Origin: Pseudomonas sp. SJZ079
GTDB taxonomy: Bacteria > Pseudomonadota > Gammaproteobacteria > Pseudomonadales > Pseudomonadaceae
DNA length: 64,000 nt
Reading direction: 5' to 3'
Assembly: GCF_007993865.1 (NCBI RefSeq)
Contig: NZ_VIUH01000022.1
Span: 1-64,000, forward strand
Shown here: in pieces, positions 32,679 to 43,509 of the stretch
How positions within the stretch are numbered: the first letter of the stretch is position 1
Layout of the letters: every line of letters starts with the position of its first letter
Notes under the pieces: model-generated
What the model was told of the DNA's origin: nothing
The model's input: only the letters and a program-made list of their open reading frames with translations
Databases searched by the model: none
Position numbers and translations under genes: made by a program

Positions 32679-33683
32679 TTACCGTGGTTGGGCGTCGCGG
32701 CGATTCTTGAGGATACGCGGGATGGCTTCCACGCCGGGTTGGTAGTCGTCCTGCTCGAGGGCGCGCAGAACCCACTGCAGTACCCGCTCGGCAATCTGCT
32801 CATGTTGTTGGGAGATCGCATTGACCCGCAGCGGCATGAAATCCAGCAGCTGGGTATCGCCGAACGTGGCCAGGCGCAGCTCGGCTAAACCCTGCGGGGC
32901 ATGTTGCTGCAGGGCATCGAAAACGCCCTGCAGCAGTACATAGGCCGTGGTGATCAGGGCGTCGGGCAGCGGCGCGTCGCGGTGCAGCAGGGCGTGCATC
33001 TGCCGGTAGCCGGATTCGCGGCTGAATTGCTCGGCATGGCTGACGCTGACGCTGCCCTGATAGCCGACCAAGGCTTCACGAAACCCCTGCTCGCGGGCCT
33101 GACTGATCGGCAGCTCCGCCCGGGCGCCAATCAGCGCGATATGCCGTGGCGCGGGCGTGAGCAGGCTGCGCGTCAGCAGCGCGCCGGCCTGGCGGTCGTC
33201 GCTGACCACCGAGCGGATGCGTGCGGGGTCGAGGGCACGGTCGACGGCGATCACCGGCACGCCGCTCTCGACCAGCTGCGGGTAAGCGGGGTCGCTTTGC
33301 GGCAGGCAGCTGGCGACGATCAAGGCATCGCAGCGCCGCGAGCGGAACAGCTCGAGCAGCTGGCGCTCGCTGTCCGGATCATCGTCGGAGCTGGCGATCA
33401 GCAGTTGGTAGCCGGCCGCGCGCGCGCGCTGCTCGAGCAACTTGGCCAGGCGTGCATAACTGGGGTTCTCCAGGTCGGGCAGGATAAAGCCCAGGCTGCG
33501 ACTCTGCCCGCGGCGCAGTCCGGCGGCCTGAGGGTCGGGGCGATAGCCGTGGGCTTCGACGACCGCCTGCACCCGTGCCACGGTGGCAGGGCTTATCCGC
33601 CGTTGCACGGCCTGGCCGTTGATCACATAACTCGCGGTGGTGACGGAGACCCCTGCCAGGCGAGCTATATCGGAAAGCTTCAA
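32679..33683 (-). CDS. cra: Catabolite repressor/activator Cra (FruR)
   Basis: A LacI/GalR-family repressor of 334 residues. The N-terminal HTH MKLSDIARLAGVSVTTASYV leads to the hinge and a periplasmic-binding-protein-like effector domain. Fructose-1-phosphate is the usual inducer in pseudomonads. It is divergent from fruBKA, and a perfect Cra operator lies in the shared 169-bp gap (33761-33774). It should repress the fructose PTS until the inducer appears. Confidence 0.93.
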   Translation of the reverse strand: MKLSDIARLAGVSVTTASYVINGQAVQRRISPATVARVQAVVEAHGYRPDPQAAGLRRGQSRSLGFILPDLENPSYARLAKLLEQRARAAGYQLLIASSDDDPDSERQLLELFRSRRCDALIVASCLPQSDPAYPQLVESGVPVIAVDRALDPARIRSVVSDDRQAGALLTRSLLTPAPRHIALIGARAELPISQAREQGFREALVGYQGSVSVSHAEQFSRESGYRQMHALLHRDAPLPDALITTAYVLLQGVFDALQQHAPQGLAELRLATFGDTQLLDFMPLRVNAISQQHEQIAERVLQWVLRALEQDDYQPGVEAIPRILKNRRDAQPR

Positions 33684-33760
33684 GGTAATGGTCCTGAGCG
33701 GGGCGGCTGACGATCGGGCTTCAAGGATCGCCGATTATGGAGTAACGTGCCAGTTCTTGA

Positions 33761-33774
33761 TGAAACGATTCAGC
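33761..33774. promoter_or_regulatory. Cra operator upstream of fruB
   Basis: TGAAACGATTCAGC; its complement GCTGAATCGTTTCA matches the enterobacterial Cra consensus RSTGAAWCSNTHHW at every position. It lies 79 bp upstream of fruB and about 78 bp upstream of the divergent cra start, so one site could control both. Confidence 0.85.
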
Positions 33775-33852
33775 AAGCGGCTTTGTTAGCTATCCTTGTG
33801 GGTGGCTGGGGCCGCCTGCGTTAGCCCGCCTCACCTGCCAGAGGAGAACGTC

Positions 33853-36741
33853 ATGCTCGAGTTGAATGCCGAACAGATCCAGATGGGCCGTAGAGCCACA
33901 GACAAACTGGCGGCGCTGGCGCTGCTCGCCGACGGCCTGGTCAGCGACGGCCTGGTGGCGCCCGGCTACCTGGGCGGCATGCTGACGCGCGAAGCACAAG
34001 GCTCGACCTACCTGGGGCAGGGCATCGCGATTCCCCACGGCACGCCGGAAACCCGTGATCAGGTGTTTCACACCGGGGTGCGCCTGATGCAGTTTCCCGA
34101 CGGGGTCGACTGGGGCGACGGGCAGCGCGTGTACCTGGCGATTGCGATTGCCGCGCACTCCGACGAACACCTGCGCCTGCTGCAACTGCTGACCCGGGCC
34201 TTGGGCGAGGGCGATCTCAGCCAGGCGCTACGTGAGGCGCAGGATGCCGAGGCGATAGTCGCCTTGCTGCAGGGCGCGCCTCAGGAGCTGGCGCTGGACA
34301 GCCAGTTGATCGGCCTGGGCGTGGCGGCCGAAGATTTCGACGAGTTGCTCTGGCAAGGTGCGCGTCTGTTGAAGAAGGCCGGTTGTGCCAGTGCCGGCTT
34401 GGCCAACGGCCTGCTGCAGGGTGAGCCACTGCCGCTGGGGGACGGGCTCTGGTGGGTGCACAGTGAACAGGCCGTGCTGCGGCCCGGTCTGGCCTTCGTT
34501 ACCCCGACCGAGCCGCTGCGCCTGAATGGTCAGAGGGTGAACGGCCTGTTCTGCCTGGCCAGTCTCGGCGAGGCGCACCGGCAGTTGCTCGAACGTCTCT
34601 GCGACCTGCTCATCGAAGGGCGCGGCGCGGCATTCAGCCAGGCCACCAGCAGCCGCACCGTGCTCGAGGCGCTGGGCGGCGATGTACCTGCCGACTGGCC
34701 GATGCGGCGGGTGACCTTGGCCAACACCCATGGTTTGCATGCGCGCCCGGCCAAGGCGCTGACCGAGATTGCCCAGGCGTTCGCCGGCGAGGTGCGCGTG
34801 CGCCTGGCCGGCGAGCCCGGGCGCGGGGTGTCGGTCAAGAGCCTGAGCAAGTTGCTCGCCCTGGGCGCCCAGCGTGGCCAGGAATTGGAGTTCAGCGCCG
34901 AGCCGGCCATCGCCGCCGATGCCCTGGCGGCACTGGAAGCCGCCGTGCAGTCGGGGCTGGGGGAAACCCTGGAACCTTTGCCGGCGTCCGCCGAACCGCC
35001 AGCGCTCAGCGTCGTGGCCGAACCTCGTCCCGAGCCCGGCGCGTCACCCAAGCTGCAAGCGCCGGTAGCGGGGGCTAGGCTGCAGGCGGTCGCCGCAGCG
35101 CCGGGTATCGCCATAGGTCCGGCCCTAGTGCGGGTGCCGCAGACCTTCGAGTATGCGCAGCATGGCCAGGGCCTGGTCGTCGAACGCCAGCGCCTGGCCA
35201 CGGCGCTGGAGCAGGTGGACGCGGATATCCAGCGGCTGGTCGAGTCGAGCGACGACGTCAACGTGCGCGATATCTTCATCACCCACCAGGCGATGCTGCG
35301 CGATCCCGCCTTGCGCGAAGACGTCGAGGCGCACCTGGCCGAGGGGCTGGGCGCCGAAGCCGCCTGGCTGGCCGAGACCGAAGCCGCCGCGCAGCAGCAG
35401 GAGGCCTTGCATGATGCGCTGCTGGCCGAACGCGCCGCCGACTTGCGTGACATCGGCCGCCGCGTGCTGGCGCACCTCTGCGGCGTCGACAGCCTGAGCG
35501 AGCCGGATGAGCCCTACATCCTGGTGATGGACGAGGTGGCGCCCTCGGATGTCGCCAGCCTCAACCGTCGGCGCGTGGCCGGGATTCTCACCGCGCGCGG
35601 CGGGGCCACCGCACACAGCGCAATCATCGCCCGCGCGCTGGGCATTCCGGCGGTAGTGGGCGCCGGTGAGGCGGTGCTGGCCCTGGCGCAGCGCACCGAA
35701 TTATTGCTCGATGGCGATCACGGCCTGGTGCGCGTCGCACCCGATCGGCAGACCCTGGAGCAGGCCGAGCGCGAACGCGAAGTCAGGCAACAGCGTCAAC
35801 AGCGCGCGCATGCCGAACGCCTGCGCCCGGCGATCACCAGCGACGGCCACGCGGTCGAAATCGCGGCGAATATCGGTGCCAGCGACAAAACCGCCGAGGC
35901 CGTCGAGTTGGGCGCCGAAGGCATCGGCCTGCTGCGTACCGAGCTGGTGTTCATGGCGCACGCGCAGGCGCCGGACCAGGCGGCCCAGGAAGTCGAATAC
36001 CGCCGTGTGCTGGCTGCCCTCGACGGCCGGCCGCTGGTGGTGCGCACCCTGGATGTCGGCGGCGACAAACCCTTGCCGTACTGGCCGATGCCGGCGGAGG
36101 AGAATCCTTTTCTCGGCGTGCGCGGCATTCGTCTGAGCCTGCAACGCCCGGAAATGCTCGAGGTCCAGCTGCGGGCCTTGTTGACCTCGGCCGAGGGCCG
36201 GCCGCTGCGGATCATGTTCCCCATGGTCGGCGGCGTCGAAGAGTGGCGGGCGGCGCGTGACATGGCGCTGCGCCTGCGCGAGGAGATCCCGGTCGCCGAC
36301 CTGCAGCTGGGCATCATGGTCGAGGTGCCGTCGGCGGCCCTGCTGGCGCCGGTGCTGGCGCGCGAGGTGGACTTCTTCAGTATCGGCACCAACGACCTGA
36401 CCCAATACACCCTGGCCATCGACCGCGGGCACCCGACCCTGTCGGCCCAGGCCGATGGTCTGCACCCGGCGGTGCTGCGCCTGATCGGCATGACCGTCGA
36501 GGCGGCGCATGCGCACGGCAAATGGGTCGGGGTGTGCGGCGAACTGGCCTGCGACATGCTCGCCGTGCCGCTGCTGGTCGGTCTTGGCGTGGACGAGTTG
36601 AGTGTCTCGGCGCGGGCCATTGCTCTGGTCAAGGCGCGCGTGCGCGAGCTCGACTTCCGCCACAGTCAGGCCTTGGCGCAGCAGGCCCTGGGCCTGGAAA
36701 GCGGCGCGGCGGTGCGCGCCCTGGTCGAGGAGACGCGCTGA
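33853..36741 (+). CDS. fruB: Fructose PTS multiphosphoryl transfer protein (EIIA-HPr-EI)
   Basis: A 962-residue fusion that carries phosphate from PEP to FruA. Domains in order: EIIA-Fru (about 1-145, active H62 in IPHGTPET), a linker, an HPr domain (H296 in NTHGLHARPAKAL), and enzyme I (about 410-962, H588 in GGATAHSAIIARALG, and the PEP-binding end EVPSAALLAPVLAREVDF and GTNDLTQYTLAIDR). Because EI and HPr are built in, this pathway does not need separate PtsHI. GAGGAG precedes the ATG at 33853. fruK starts on the last base of its stop codon. Confidence 0.96.
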   Translation: MLELNAEQIQMGRRATDKLAALALLADGLVSDGLVAPGYLGGMLTREAQGSTYLGQGIAIPHGTPETRDQVFHTGVRLMQFPDGVDWGDGQRVYLAIAIAAHSDEHLRLLQLLTRALGEGDLSQALREAQDAEAIVALLQGAPQELALDSQLIGLGVAAEDFDELLWQGARLLKKAGCASAGLANGLLQGEPLPLGDGLWWVHSEQAVLRPGLAFVTPTEPLRLNGQRVNGLFCLASLGEAHRQLLERLCDLLIEGRGAAFSQATSSRTVLEALGGDVPADWPMRRVTLANTHGLHARPAKALTEIAQAFAGEVRVRLAGEPGRGVSVKSLSKLLALGAQRGQELEFSAEPAIAADALAALEAAVQSGLGETLEPLPASAEPPALSVVAEPRPEPGASPKLQAPVAGARLQAVAAAPGIAIGPALVRVPQTFEYAQHGQGLVVERQRLATALEQVDADIQRLVESSDDVNVRDIFITHQAMLRDPALREDVEAHLAEGLGAEAAWLAETEAAAQQQEALHDALLAERAADLRDIGRRVLAHLCGVDSLSEPDEPYILVMDEVAPSDVASLNRRRVAGILTARGGATAHSAIIARALGIPAVVGAGEAVLALAQRTELLLDGDHGLVRVAPDRQTLEQAEREREVRQQRQQRAHAERLRPAITSDGHAVEIAANIGASDKTAEAVELGAEGIGLLRTELVFMAHAQAPDQAAQEVEYRRVLAALDGRPLVVRTLDVGGDKPLPYWPMPAEENPFLGVRGIRLSLQRPEMLEVQLRALLTSAEGRPLRIMFPMVGGVEEWRAARDMALRLREEIPVADLQLGIMVEVPSAALLAPVLAREVDFFSIGTNDLTQYTLAIDRGHPTLSAQADGLHPAVLRLIGMTVEAAHAHGKWVGVCGELACDMLAVPLLVGLGVDELSVSARAIALVKARVRELDFRHSQALAQQALGLESGAAVRALVEETR

Positions 36742-37676
36742 TGGCTCGCATCCTCACGCTGACCCTGAATCCGGCGCTGGACCTGACCGTGCGCCTCGAG
36801 CGCTTGCAGCCGGGCGCGGTCAACCGCAGCCAGGGCCTGAGCAGTCACGCCGCCGGCAAGGGTCTGAATGTGGCCCAGGTGCTGGCCGACCTCGGGCACA
36901 AGGTCACGGTCAGCGGCTTTCTCGGCGCGGCCAACCCGCAGGCGTTCGAGGCGCTGTTCGACCGACGGGGCTTCGTCGATGCCTTCGTCCGGGTGCCGGG
37001 AGAGACCCGCTGCAATATCAAGCTGGCCGAGGACGACGGGCGCATCACCGACCTCAACGGTCCGGGGCCGCGCGTCGAGGCACGCCACCAGGCCGAGCTG
37101 CTCGAGCGGCTCGAACAGATCGCCGTCGGCCATGACGCCGTGGTGGTCGCCGGTAGCCTGCCGCAGGGCGTCAGCCCCGAGTGGTTCGCCGCGTTGCTGC
37201 GTCGGCTCAAGGCGTTCGGCTTGCCGCTGGCGCTCGACAGCAGCGGCGCCGCGTTGCGCGCCGGCCTGGCCGTCAAACCCTGGCTGATCAAGCCGAATGA
37301 GGACGAGCTGGCCGAACTCTGCGGAGTCTCGGCCGCTGCGCAGGATGAGCTGCAAGCGGCCGCGTTGCGCCTGCGCGCCGAGGGCGTCGAGCACGTCCTG
37401 CTGTCGCGCGGTGCGGCGGGGGTCTGCTGGTTCGGTCCGGATATCGCGCTGCAGGCGCAGCCGCCGCGGGTCGCGGTGGTCAGTACGGTGGGTGCCGGCG
37501 ACTCGCTGCTCGCCGCCACCCTGCACGGCCTGCTCAGTGGTTGGCCGGCCGAGCGCTGCCTGCGCCTGGCCACCGCGATCGCCGCCCAGGCAGTGACCCA
37601 GCTCGGTTTTGGTATTCATGACAGGGAGCAACTGGCGCGTCTGCAAGCCGCTGTCACAGTCGCATCCCTGGCTTAA
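36741..37676 (+). CDS. fruK: 1-phosphofructokinase
   Basis: Phosphorylates fructose-1-phosphate to fructose-1,6-bisphosphate. The 311-residue PfkB-family protein has HAAGKGLNVAQVLADLG, the GSLPQGV segment and the catalytic anion hole VGAGDSLLAATLHGL near the C-terminus. TGATG overlap with fruB and 21 bp to fruA place it in the middle of the operon. AGGAG lies inside the end of fruB. Confidence 0.95.
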   Translation: MARILTLTLNPALDLTVRLERLQPGAVNRSQGLSSHAAGKGLNVAQVLADLGHKVTVSGFLGAANPQAFEALFDRRGFVDAFVRVPGETRCNIKLAEDDGRITDLNGPGPRVEARHQAELLERLEQIAVGHDAVVVAGSLPQGVSPEWFAALLRRLKAFGLPLALDSSGAALRAGLAVKPWLIKPNEDELAELCGVSAAAQDELQAAALRLRAEGVEHVLLSRGAAGVCWFGPDIALQAQPPRVAVVSTVGAGDSLLAATLHGLLSGWPAERCLRLATAIAAQAVTQLGFGIHDREQLARLQAAVTVASLA

Positions 37677-37697
37677 AACAATAAGAGGTCGTTCCCC

Positions 37698-39434
37698 ATG
37701 AATCTGCTGATCGTTACCGCCTGCCCCAATGGCATGGTTACCAGCGTGCTCTGTTCGCGCCTGCTGGAGGGCGCCGCGCAACGCCTGGGCTGGTCCACTC
37801 GCGTCGAGGTGCATGATCCCAAGGCCATCGGCTCGCCGTTGAGCGAGGCCGACATCGCCGCCGCCGAGCTGGTGGTGGTGGTCAAGACCGGCGACCTGTC
37901 GTTGCAACGTTTCGTCGGCAAACGCCTGCTGCAGTCGACCCCCGCCGAGGCGTTGCAGGACCCGCAGCGCTTCCTGCGTGAAGCCAACGAGCACGCCACC
38001 GTGCTGCAGCAGGCCGAACCGCTCGCTGCACCCGCTGCTCGGCCGCGTCTGGTGGCGGTGACCGCTTGTCCGACTGGGGTGGCGCACACCTTCATGGCCG
38101 CCGAGGCCTTGCAGCAGGCCGCGGCAAAGCTCGGCTATGAGCTGCAGGTGGAAACTCGCGGCTCGGTGGGCGCACGCAATCTGCTGGATGACGCGGTGAT
38201 AGCCGCCGCCGATGCGGTGCTGCTGGCCGTGGATATCGAGGTCGATACCGCGCGCTTCGCCGGCAAGAAGGTGCTGCGTTGCGGCACCGGCGTGGCGCTC
38301 AAACAACCTGAACAGTGCCTCAAGCGTGCCTTGGCCGAAGCGCAGCTGTTGCCCGCCGATGCTCAGGCCGAGGCGTCACAGGCGAGCAAGCCCGCCGGGC
38401 AGGGCGGGCCCTACAAGCACTTGCTCACCGGGGTGTCTTACATGCTGCCGATGGTGGTGGCCGGTGGCTTGTTGATCGCCCTGTCGTTCGTCTTCGGCAT
38501 CGAGGCGTTCAAGGAGAAGGGCAGCCTGGCCGCGGTGCTGATGCAGATCGGCGGCGATGCCGCGTTCAAGCTGATGGTGCCGGTGCTGGCGGGTTATATC
38601 GCCTACTCGATTGCCGACCGCCCCGGCCTGGCGCCGGGGATGATCGGCGGGCTGCTGGCCAGCACCCTGGGCGCGGGGTTTATCGGCGGCATCATCGCCG
38701 GGTTCCTCGCCGGCTATGCCGCGCGCGGGCTGAATCGCTGGCTGCAATTGCCGGCCAGCGTCGAGGCGCTCAAGCCGATCCTGATCATTCCGCTGCTGGC
38801 CAGCCTGTTTACCGGCCTGGTGATGATCTACCTGGTCGGCAAGCCGGTGGCGGGCATGCTCGCAGGGCTGACCGCTTTCCTCGACGGCATGGGCAGCACC
38901 AACGCCATCCTCCTCGGCCTGCTGCTCGGCGGCATGATGTGCGTCGACCTCGGCGGGCCGATCAACAAGGCCGCCTATGCCTTCTCCGTCGGCCTGCTGG
39001 CGTCGCAGAGCTACGCACCGATGGCGGCGACCATGGCCGCCGGCATGGTGCCGCCGCTCGGCATGGCCATCGCCAGCCTGCTGGCCCGGCACAAGTTCGC
39101 CCAGAGCGAGCGCGAGGCCGGTAAAGCGGCCGGGGTGCTGGGGCTGTGTTTCATCTCAGAGGGCGCGATCCCCTTCGCCGCCAAGGACCCGTTCCGGGTG
39201 ATTCCGGCGAGCATCGCCGGCGGCGCCCTGACCGGTGCGCTGTCGATGTATTTCGGCTGCAAGCTGATGGCGCCGCATGGCGGCCTGTTCGTGCTGCTGA
39301 TCCCCAATGCGATCAACCATGCGGCGCTGTACCTGCTGGCCATCGTCGCCGGCAGTCTGCTGACCGGGGTGGTCTATGCGCTGATCAAGCGCGGCGAGGC
39401 GGTGGAGCTGGTGGTGGCAGGGACTAAGGCCTAG
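37698..39434 (+). CDS. fruA: Fructose-specific PTS permease FruA (IIB'BC)
   Basis: The membrane component that imports fructose as fructose-1-phosphate. The 578-residue protein has a degenerate N-terminal IIB' domain (TACPNGMVTS, about 1-100), a functional IIB domain whose Cys in TACPTGVAHTFMAAEAL accepts phosphate, and a IIC domain of about nine membrane helices from residue 235 on, including GGPINKAAYAF. It closes the fruBKA operon. Confidence 0.96.
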   Translation: MNLLIVTACPNGMVTSVLCSRLLEGAAQRLGWSTRVEVHDPKAIGSPLSEADIAAAELVVVVKTGDLSLQRFVGKRLLQSTPAEALQDPQRFLREANEHATVLQQAEPLAAPAARPRLVAVTACPTGVAHTFMAAEALQQAAAKLGYELQVETRGSVGARNLLDDAVIAAADAVLLAVDIEVDTARFAGKKVLRCGTGVALKQPEQCLKRALAEAQLLPADAQAEASQASKPAGQGGPYKHLLTGVSYMLPMVVAGGLLIALSFVFGIEAFKEKGSLAAVLMQIGGDAAFKLMVPVLAGYIAYSIADRPGLAPGMIGGLLASTLGAGFIGGIIAGFLAGYAARGLNRWLQLPASVEALKPILIIPLLASLFTGLVMIYLVGKPVAGMLAGLTAFLDGMGSTNAILLGLLLGGMMCVDLGGPINKAAYAFSVGLLASQSYAPMAATMAAGMVPPLGMAIASLLARHKFAQSEREAGKAAGVLGLCFISEGAIPFAAKDPFRVIPASIAGGALTGALSMYFGCKLMAPHGGLFVLLIPNAINHAALYLLAIVAGSLLTGVVYALIKRGEAVELVVAGTKA

Positions 39435-39537
39435 CAGGGTCATTGTTCTGGCGGCTAGGTTCCATGCTCGTGGTTACTGTCATCCGCTATCCTCGGGGGA
39501 GAAGAGATCGGCACATGACTTCACAGGGAGGTGAAGC

Positions 39538-39936
39538 ATGCCCAAAAGCACCCAACGGCCTACCGCCGAACAGCGCGAATTTGCCAGGCAGCTGCGTCAT
39601 GAGTCGACTGACTGCGAGCGACTACTCTGGCAACGCCTGAGAAACCGTCAACTCGGCGACCTGAAATTCAGGCGCCAGTATCCGCTACCACCCTATGTGC
39701 TGGATTTCTATTGCGCAGCGCTGTGCTTGGCGGTCGAGTTGGATGGTGGGCAGCATTTTGCCGATGAAGCATTGCGCAAGGACGCCGAACGCAGCCGTTA
39801 TCTAGAACGGCACGGGGTGCGGGTGCTGCGCTTCAGTAATCGGGAGGTGTTGTTGCAGATAGCGGAGGTGTTGGCGGAGATCCTGCGTCAGGCCGAGATC
39901 GCTGCCCCTCACCCCAGCCCTCTCCCCGGAGGGTAG
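39538..39936 (+). CDS. DUF559 endonuclease-domain protein with a repeat-encoded tail
   Basis: A 132-residue protein of the DUF559 family, related to very-short-patch-repair-type endonuclease folds. Recognisable blocks are LRHESTDCERLLWQRLRN, KFRRQYPLPPYVLDFYC, AVELDGGQH (D and Q-x-H of the presumed active site), and GVRVLRFSNREVL. GGAGG precedes the ATG. The last ten residues (PHPSPLPGG) are translated from the intergenic repeat beginning at 39906, and the stop TAG is in the repeat too. The substrate is unknown. An inverted copy of the repeat lies 160 bp downstream. Confidence 0.82.
   Translation: MPKSTQRPTAEQREFARQLRHESTDCERLLWQRLRNRQLGDLKFRRQYPLPPYVLDFYCAALCLAVELDGGQHFADEALRKDAERSRYLERHGVRVLRFSNREVLLQIAEVLAEILRQAEIAAPHPSPLPGG
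39906..39926 (+). repeat. CCCTCACCCCAGCCCTC-type repeat, inverted with 40085-40105
   Basis: A 21-bp sequence starting CCCTCACCCCAGCCCTCT is found at 39906-39926 and, perfectly inverted, at 40085-40105. The two would fold around a 158-bp loop. Similar CCCTCACCC repeats are widespread in proteobacterial genomes. The first copy overlaps the 3' end of the DUF559 gene, and the second ends 18 bp before the prfC stop. Confidence 0.85.
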
Positions 39937-40123
39937 AGGGAGTCGACCGGGTGAAGCCGATAATTGCAGTCTGTCTGTTGGCTCTTAGCCAGGTCCCATC
40001 ACCGAAGGGATGAGGGCGTCGACCGCGTAGAGCCAGCTTGCCGCGATCCTACTGCCGCCACTGACCAACCCCCTCTCCTTTTTAGGGAGAGGGCTGGGGT
40101 GAGGGTCATGACCGCACAGCCGA

Positions 40124-41707
<1,584 letters not shown>

Positions 41708-41818
41708 GGAGAGGGAACCCGTCGACTCGTAGTCGGTCTGTCAAAAAAGGCGGCGATTATAACGGTAAACGCCGCCTCGCGCGGCGACCTGTAGTCCATC
41801 TGGGCAACGGATGTTTTT

Positions 41819-41882
41819 TCGCCTTGCGTGCAGCATTCCATAACGCTTTGTTTTGAATCTAAAACAATCGGCGGCAAGGCGA
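41819..41882 (+). promoter_or_regulatory. Structured leader element upstream of speC
   Basis: TCGCCTTGC (41819-41827) pairs perfectly with GCAAGGCGA (41874-41882), and inside it TTGTTTT (41848-41854) pairs with AAAACAA (41861-41867) around a 6-base loop. Directly after the outer stem comes AAGGAGG and a six-codon reading frame (41897-41917). The region is otherwise free of genes for 430 bp. An RNA-based control of speC is plausible; no known riboswitch class is recognised. Confidence 0.5.
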
Positions 41883-41896
41883 CGAAGGAGGTCGTA

Positions 41897-41917
41897 ATGG
41901 CGGCAATTTTTCATTGA
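41897..41917 (+). CDS. Possible leader peptide MAAIFH
   Basis: ATG plus five codons and TGA, preceded at ideal distance by AAGGAGG, the best ribosome-binding site in this intergenic region. It lies 220 bp upstream of speC and immediately after a hairpin. E. coli speF is controlled by an ornithine-sensing leader peptide, which makes a short upstream ORF near a polyamine gene worth noting. Translation is not proven, and the hexapeptide has no ornithine-arrest-like sequence that I recognise. Confidence 0.35.
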   Translation: MAAIFH

Positions 41918-42137
41918 TCTAAGCTCCCCATGGTCCTAAAGTTCGCGCCGAACGTCCATGCTGGCAACGATCCATTCGGCTCAAGTACTGACGACGAGAG
42001 ATCAATTCGATACTCGGCGACATGCCTTGGGAAGTAGGCGAACCAAAGTGGGGAAACTGATCAGGCGTTCGCGCTTTGCTATTACTTAGTGACGCACCCC
42101 TAACTACCTTTGTGTGTTTTGCCATTGGAGCTCCCGC

Positions 42138-43301
42138 ATGCCGATTCAGGTCGAAGACTACTACCCGCGTGAAACCTTCCAGAAAATGAAGGACTTCGCC
42201 GACCAACACGAAACCCCGTTCGTGGTGATCGATACCAAGATCATCGATCAGGCCTACGATGACCTGCGCGCCGGTTTCGAGTTCGCCAAGGTCTACTACG
42301 CGGTGAAGGCCAACCCGGCGGTCGAGATCATCAACCTGCTCAAGGACAAAGGCTCGAGCTTCGATATCGCCTCGATCTACGAGCTGGACCGGGTGATGAA
42401 CTGTGGTGTCGGCCCGGAGCGCATCAGCTACGGCAACACCATCAAGAAAGCCAAGGACATCCGCTACTTCTTCGAGAAGGGTGTGCGCATGTTCGCCACC
42501 GACTCGGAAGCCGACCTGCGCAACATCGCCAAGGCCGCGCCGGGCTCGAAAATCTACGTGCGCATCCTCACCGAGGGTTCCACCACGGCTGATTGGCCAC
42601 TGTCGCGCAAGTTCGGCTGCCAGACCGATATGGCCATGGACCTGCTGATTCTCGCCCGCCAACTGGGTCTGGTGCCCTACGGCGTATCCTTCCACGTCGG
42701 CTCGCAGCAGCGCGATATTTCCGTATGGGACGCGGCCATTGCCAAGGTCAAGGTGATCTTCGAGCGCCTCAAGGAAGAAGACGGCATCGAGCTGAAGATG
42801 ATCAACATGGGGGGCGGCTTCCCGGCCAACTACATTACCCGCACCAACAGCCTGGAAACCTACGCCGAGGAGATCATCCGCTTCCTCAAGGACGATTTCG
42901 GCGATGACCTGCCGGAAATCATCCTCGAACCGGGCCGTTCGTTGATCGCCAACTCAGGCATTCTGGTCAGCGAAGTGGTGCTGGTCGCGCGCAAGTCGCG
43001 TACCGCAGTCGAGCGCTGGGTGTATACCGACGTCGGCTTGTTCAGCGGCTTGATTGAAACCATGGGCGAGGCCATCAAGTTCCCCATCTACACCGAGAAG
43101 AAAGGCGAGATGGAGGAAGTGGTGATCGCCGGGCCGACCTGCGACAGCGCCGACATCATGTACGAAAACTACAAGTACGGCCTGCCGCTCAACCTGGCGA
43201 GTGGCGACCGCCTCTACTGGCTGTCCACCGGGGCTTACACCACCAGCTACAGCGCGGTGGAGTTCAACGGCTTCCCGCCGCTGAAGGCCTTCTACCTGTA
43301 G
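42138..43301 (+). CDS. speC: Ornithine/lysine decarboxylase, alanine-racemase fold (SpeC)
   Basis: A PLP-dependent decarboxylase of the eukaryotic-type ODC fold, 387 residues. PLP Lys is K57 in VYYAVKANP; the FHVGSQ, GGGFP and EPGR motifs bind phosphate, and the catalytic Cys is in GPTCDSADIMYEN near the C-terminus. It makes putrescine (and possibly cadaverine) from ornithine or lysine. GGAG precedes the ATG at 42138. It corresponds to PA4519 from memory. A strong terminator follows, so it is a single-gene unit. Confidence 0.95.
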   Translation: MPIQVEDYYPRETFQKMKDFADQHETPFVVIDTKIIDQAYDDLRAGFEFAKVYYAVKANPAVEIINLLKDKGSSFDIASIYELDRVMNCGVGPERISYGNTIKKAKDIRYFFEKGVRMFATDSEADLRNIAKAAPGSKIYVRILTEGSTTADWPLSRKFGCQTDMAMDLLILARQLGLVPYGVSFHVGSQQRDISVWDAAIAKVKVIFERLKEEDGIELKMINMGGGFPANYITRTNSLETYAEEIIRFLKDDFGDDLPEIILEPGRSLIANSGILVSEVVLVARKSRTAVERWVYTDVGLFSGLIETMGEAIKFPIYTEKKGEMEEVVIAGPTCDSADIMYENYKYGLPLNLASGDRLYWLSTGAYTTSYSAVEFNGFPPLKAFYL

Positions 43302-43323
43302 GCTTGAGTACTAAACGCACATA

Positions 43324-43353
43324 AAAAACCCTGCCAGCCGGCAGGGTTTTTTT
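43324..43353. terminator. Terminator of speC
   Basis: AAAAACCCTGCC pairs with GGCAGGGTTTTT around AGCC, with A- and T-tracts on the two sides. It lies 22 bp after the speC stop and marks the boundary to the arginine cluster. Confidence 0.92.
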
Positions 43354-43509
43354 ATGTGTGTGGGTCATACCGCTGAACCTGGCAACTGCACCACTAGACA
43401 GCCAGGCGCTAAGGCTGGAACCAGGCTGCGGTTTGGCAGGAGCTAGGTGCTGCTGGTGTCTTGCTGTACATTCGTTCAAATAAACTGGGTCATCACAGGA
43501 GTTGTCGGC

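Noticed and set aside
39906..40105. CRISPR-like spacing of CCCTCACCCC repeats
   Set aside because: Only two copies, in inverted orientation, with a gene end inside one; no regular repeat-spacer array and no cas genes.
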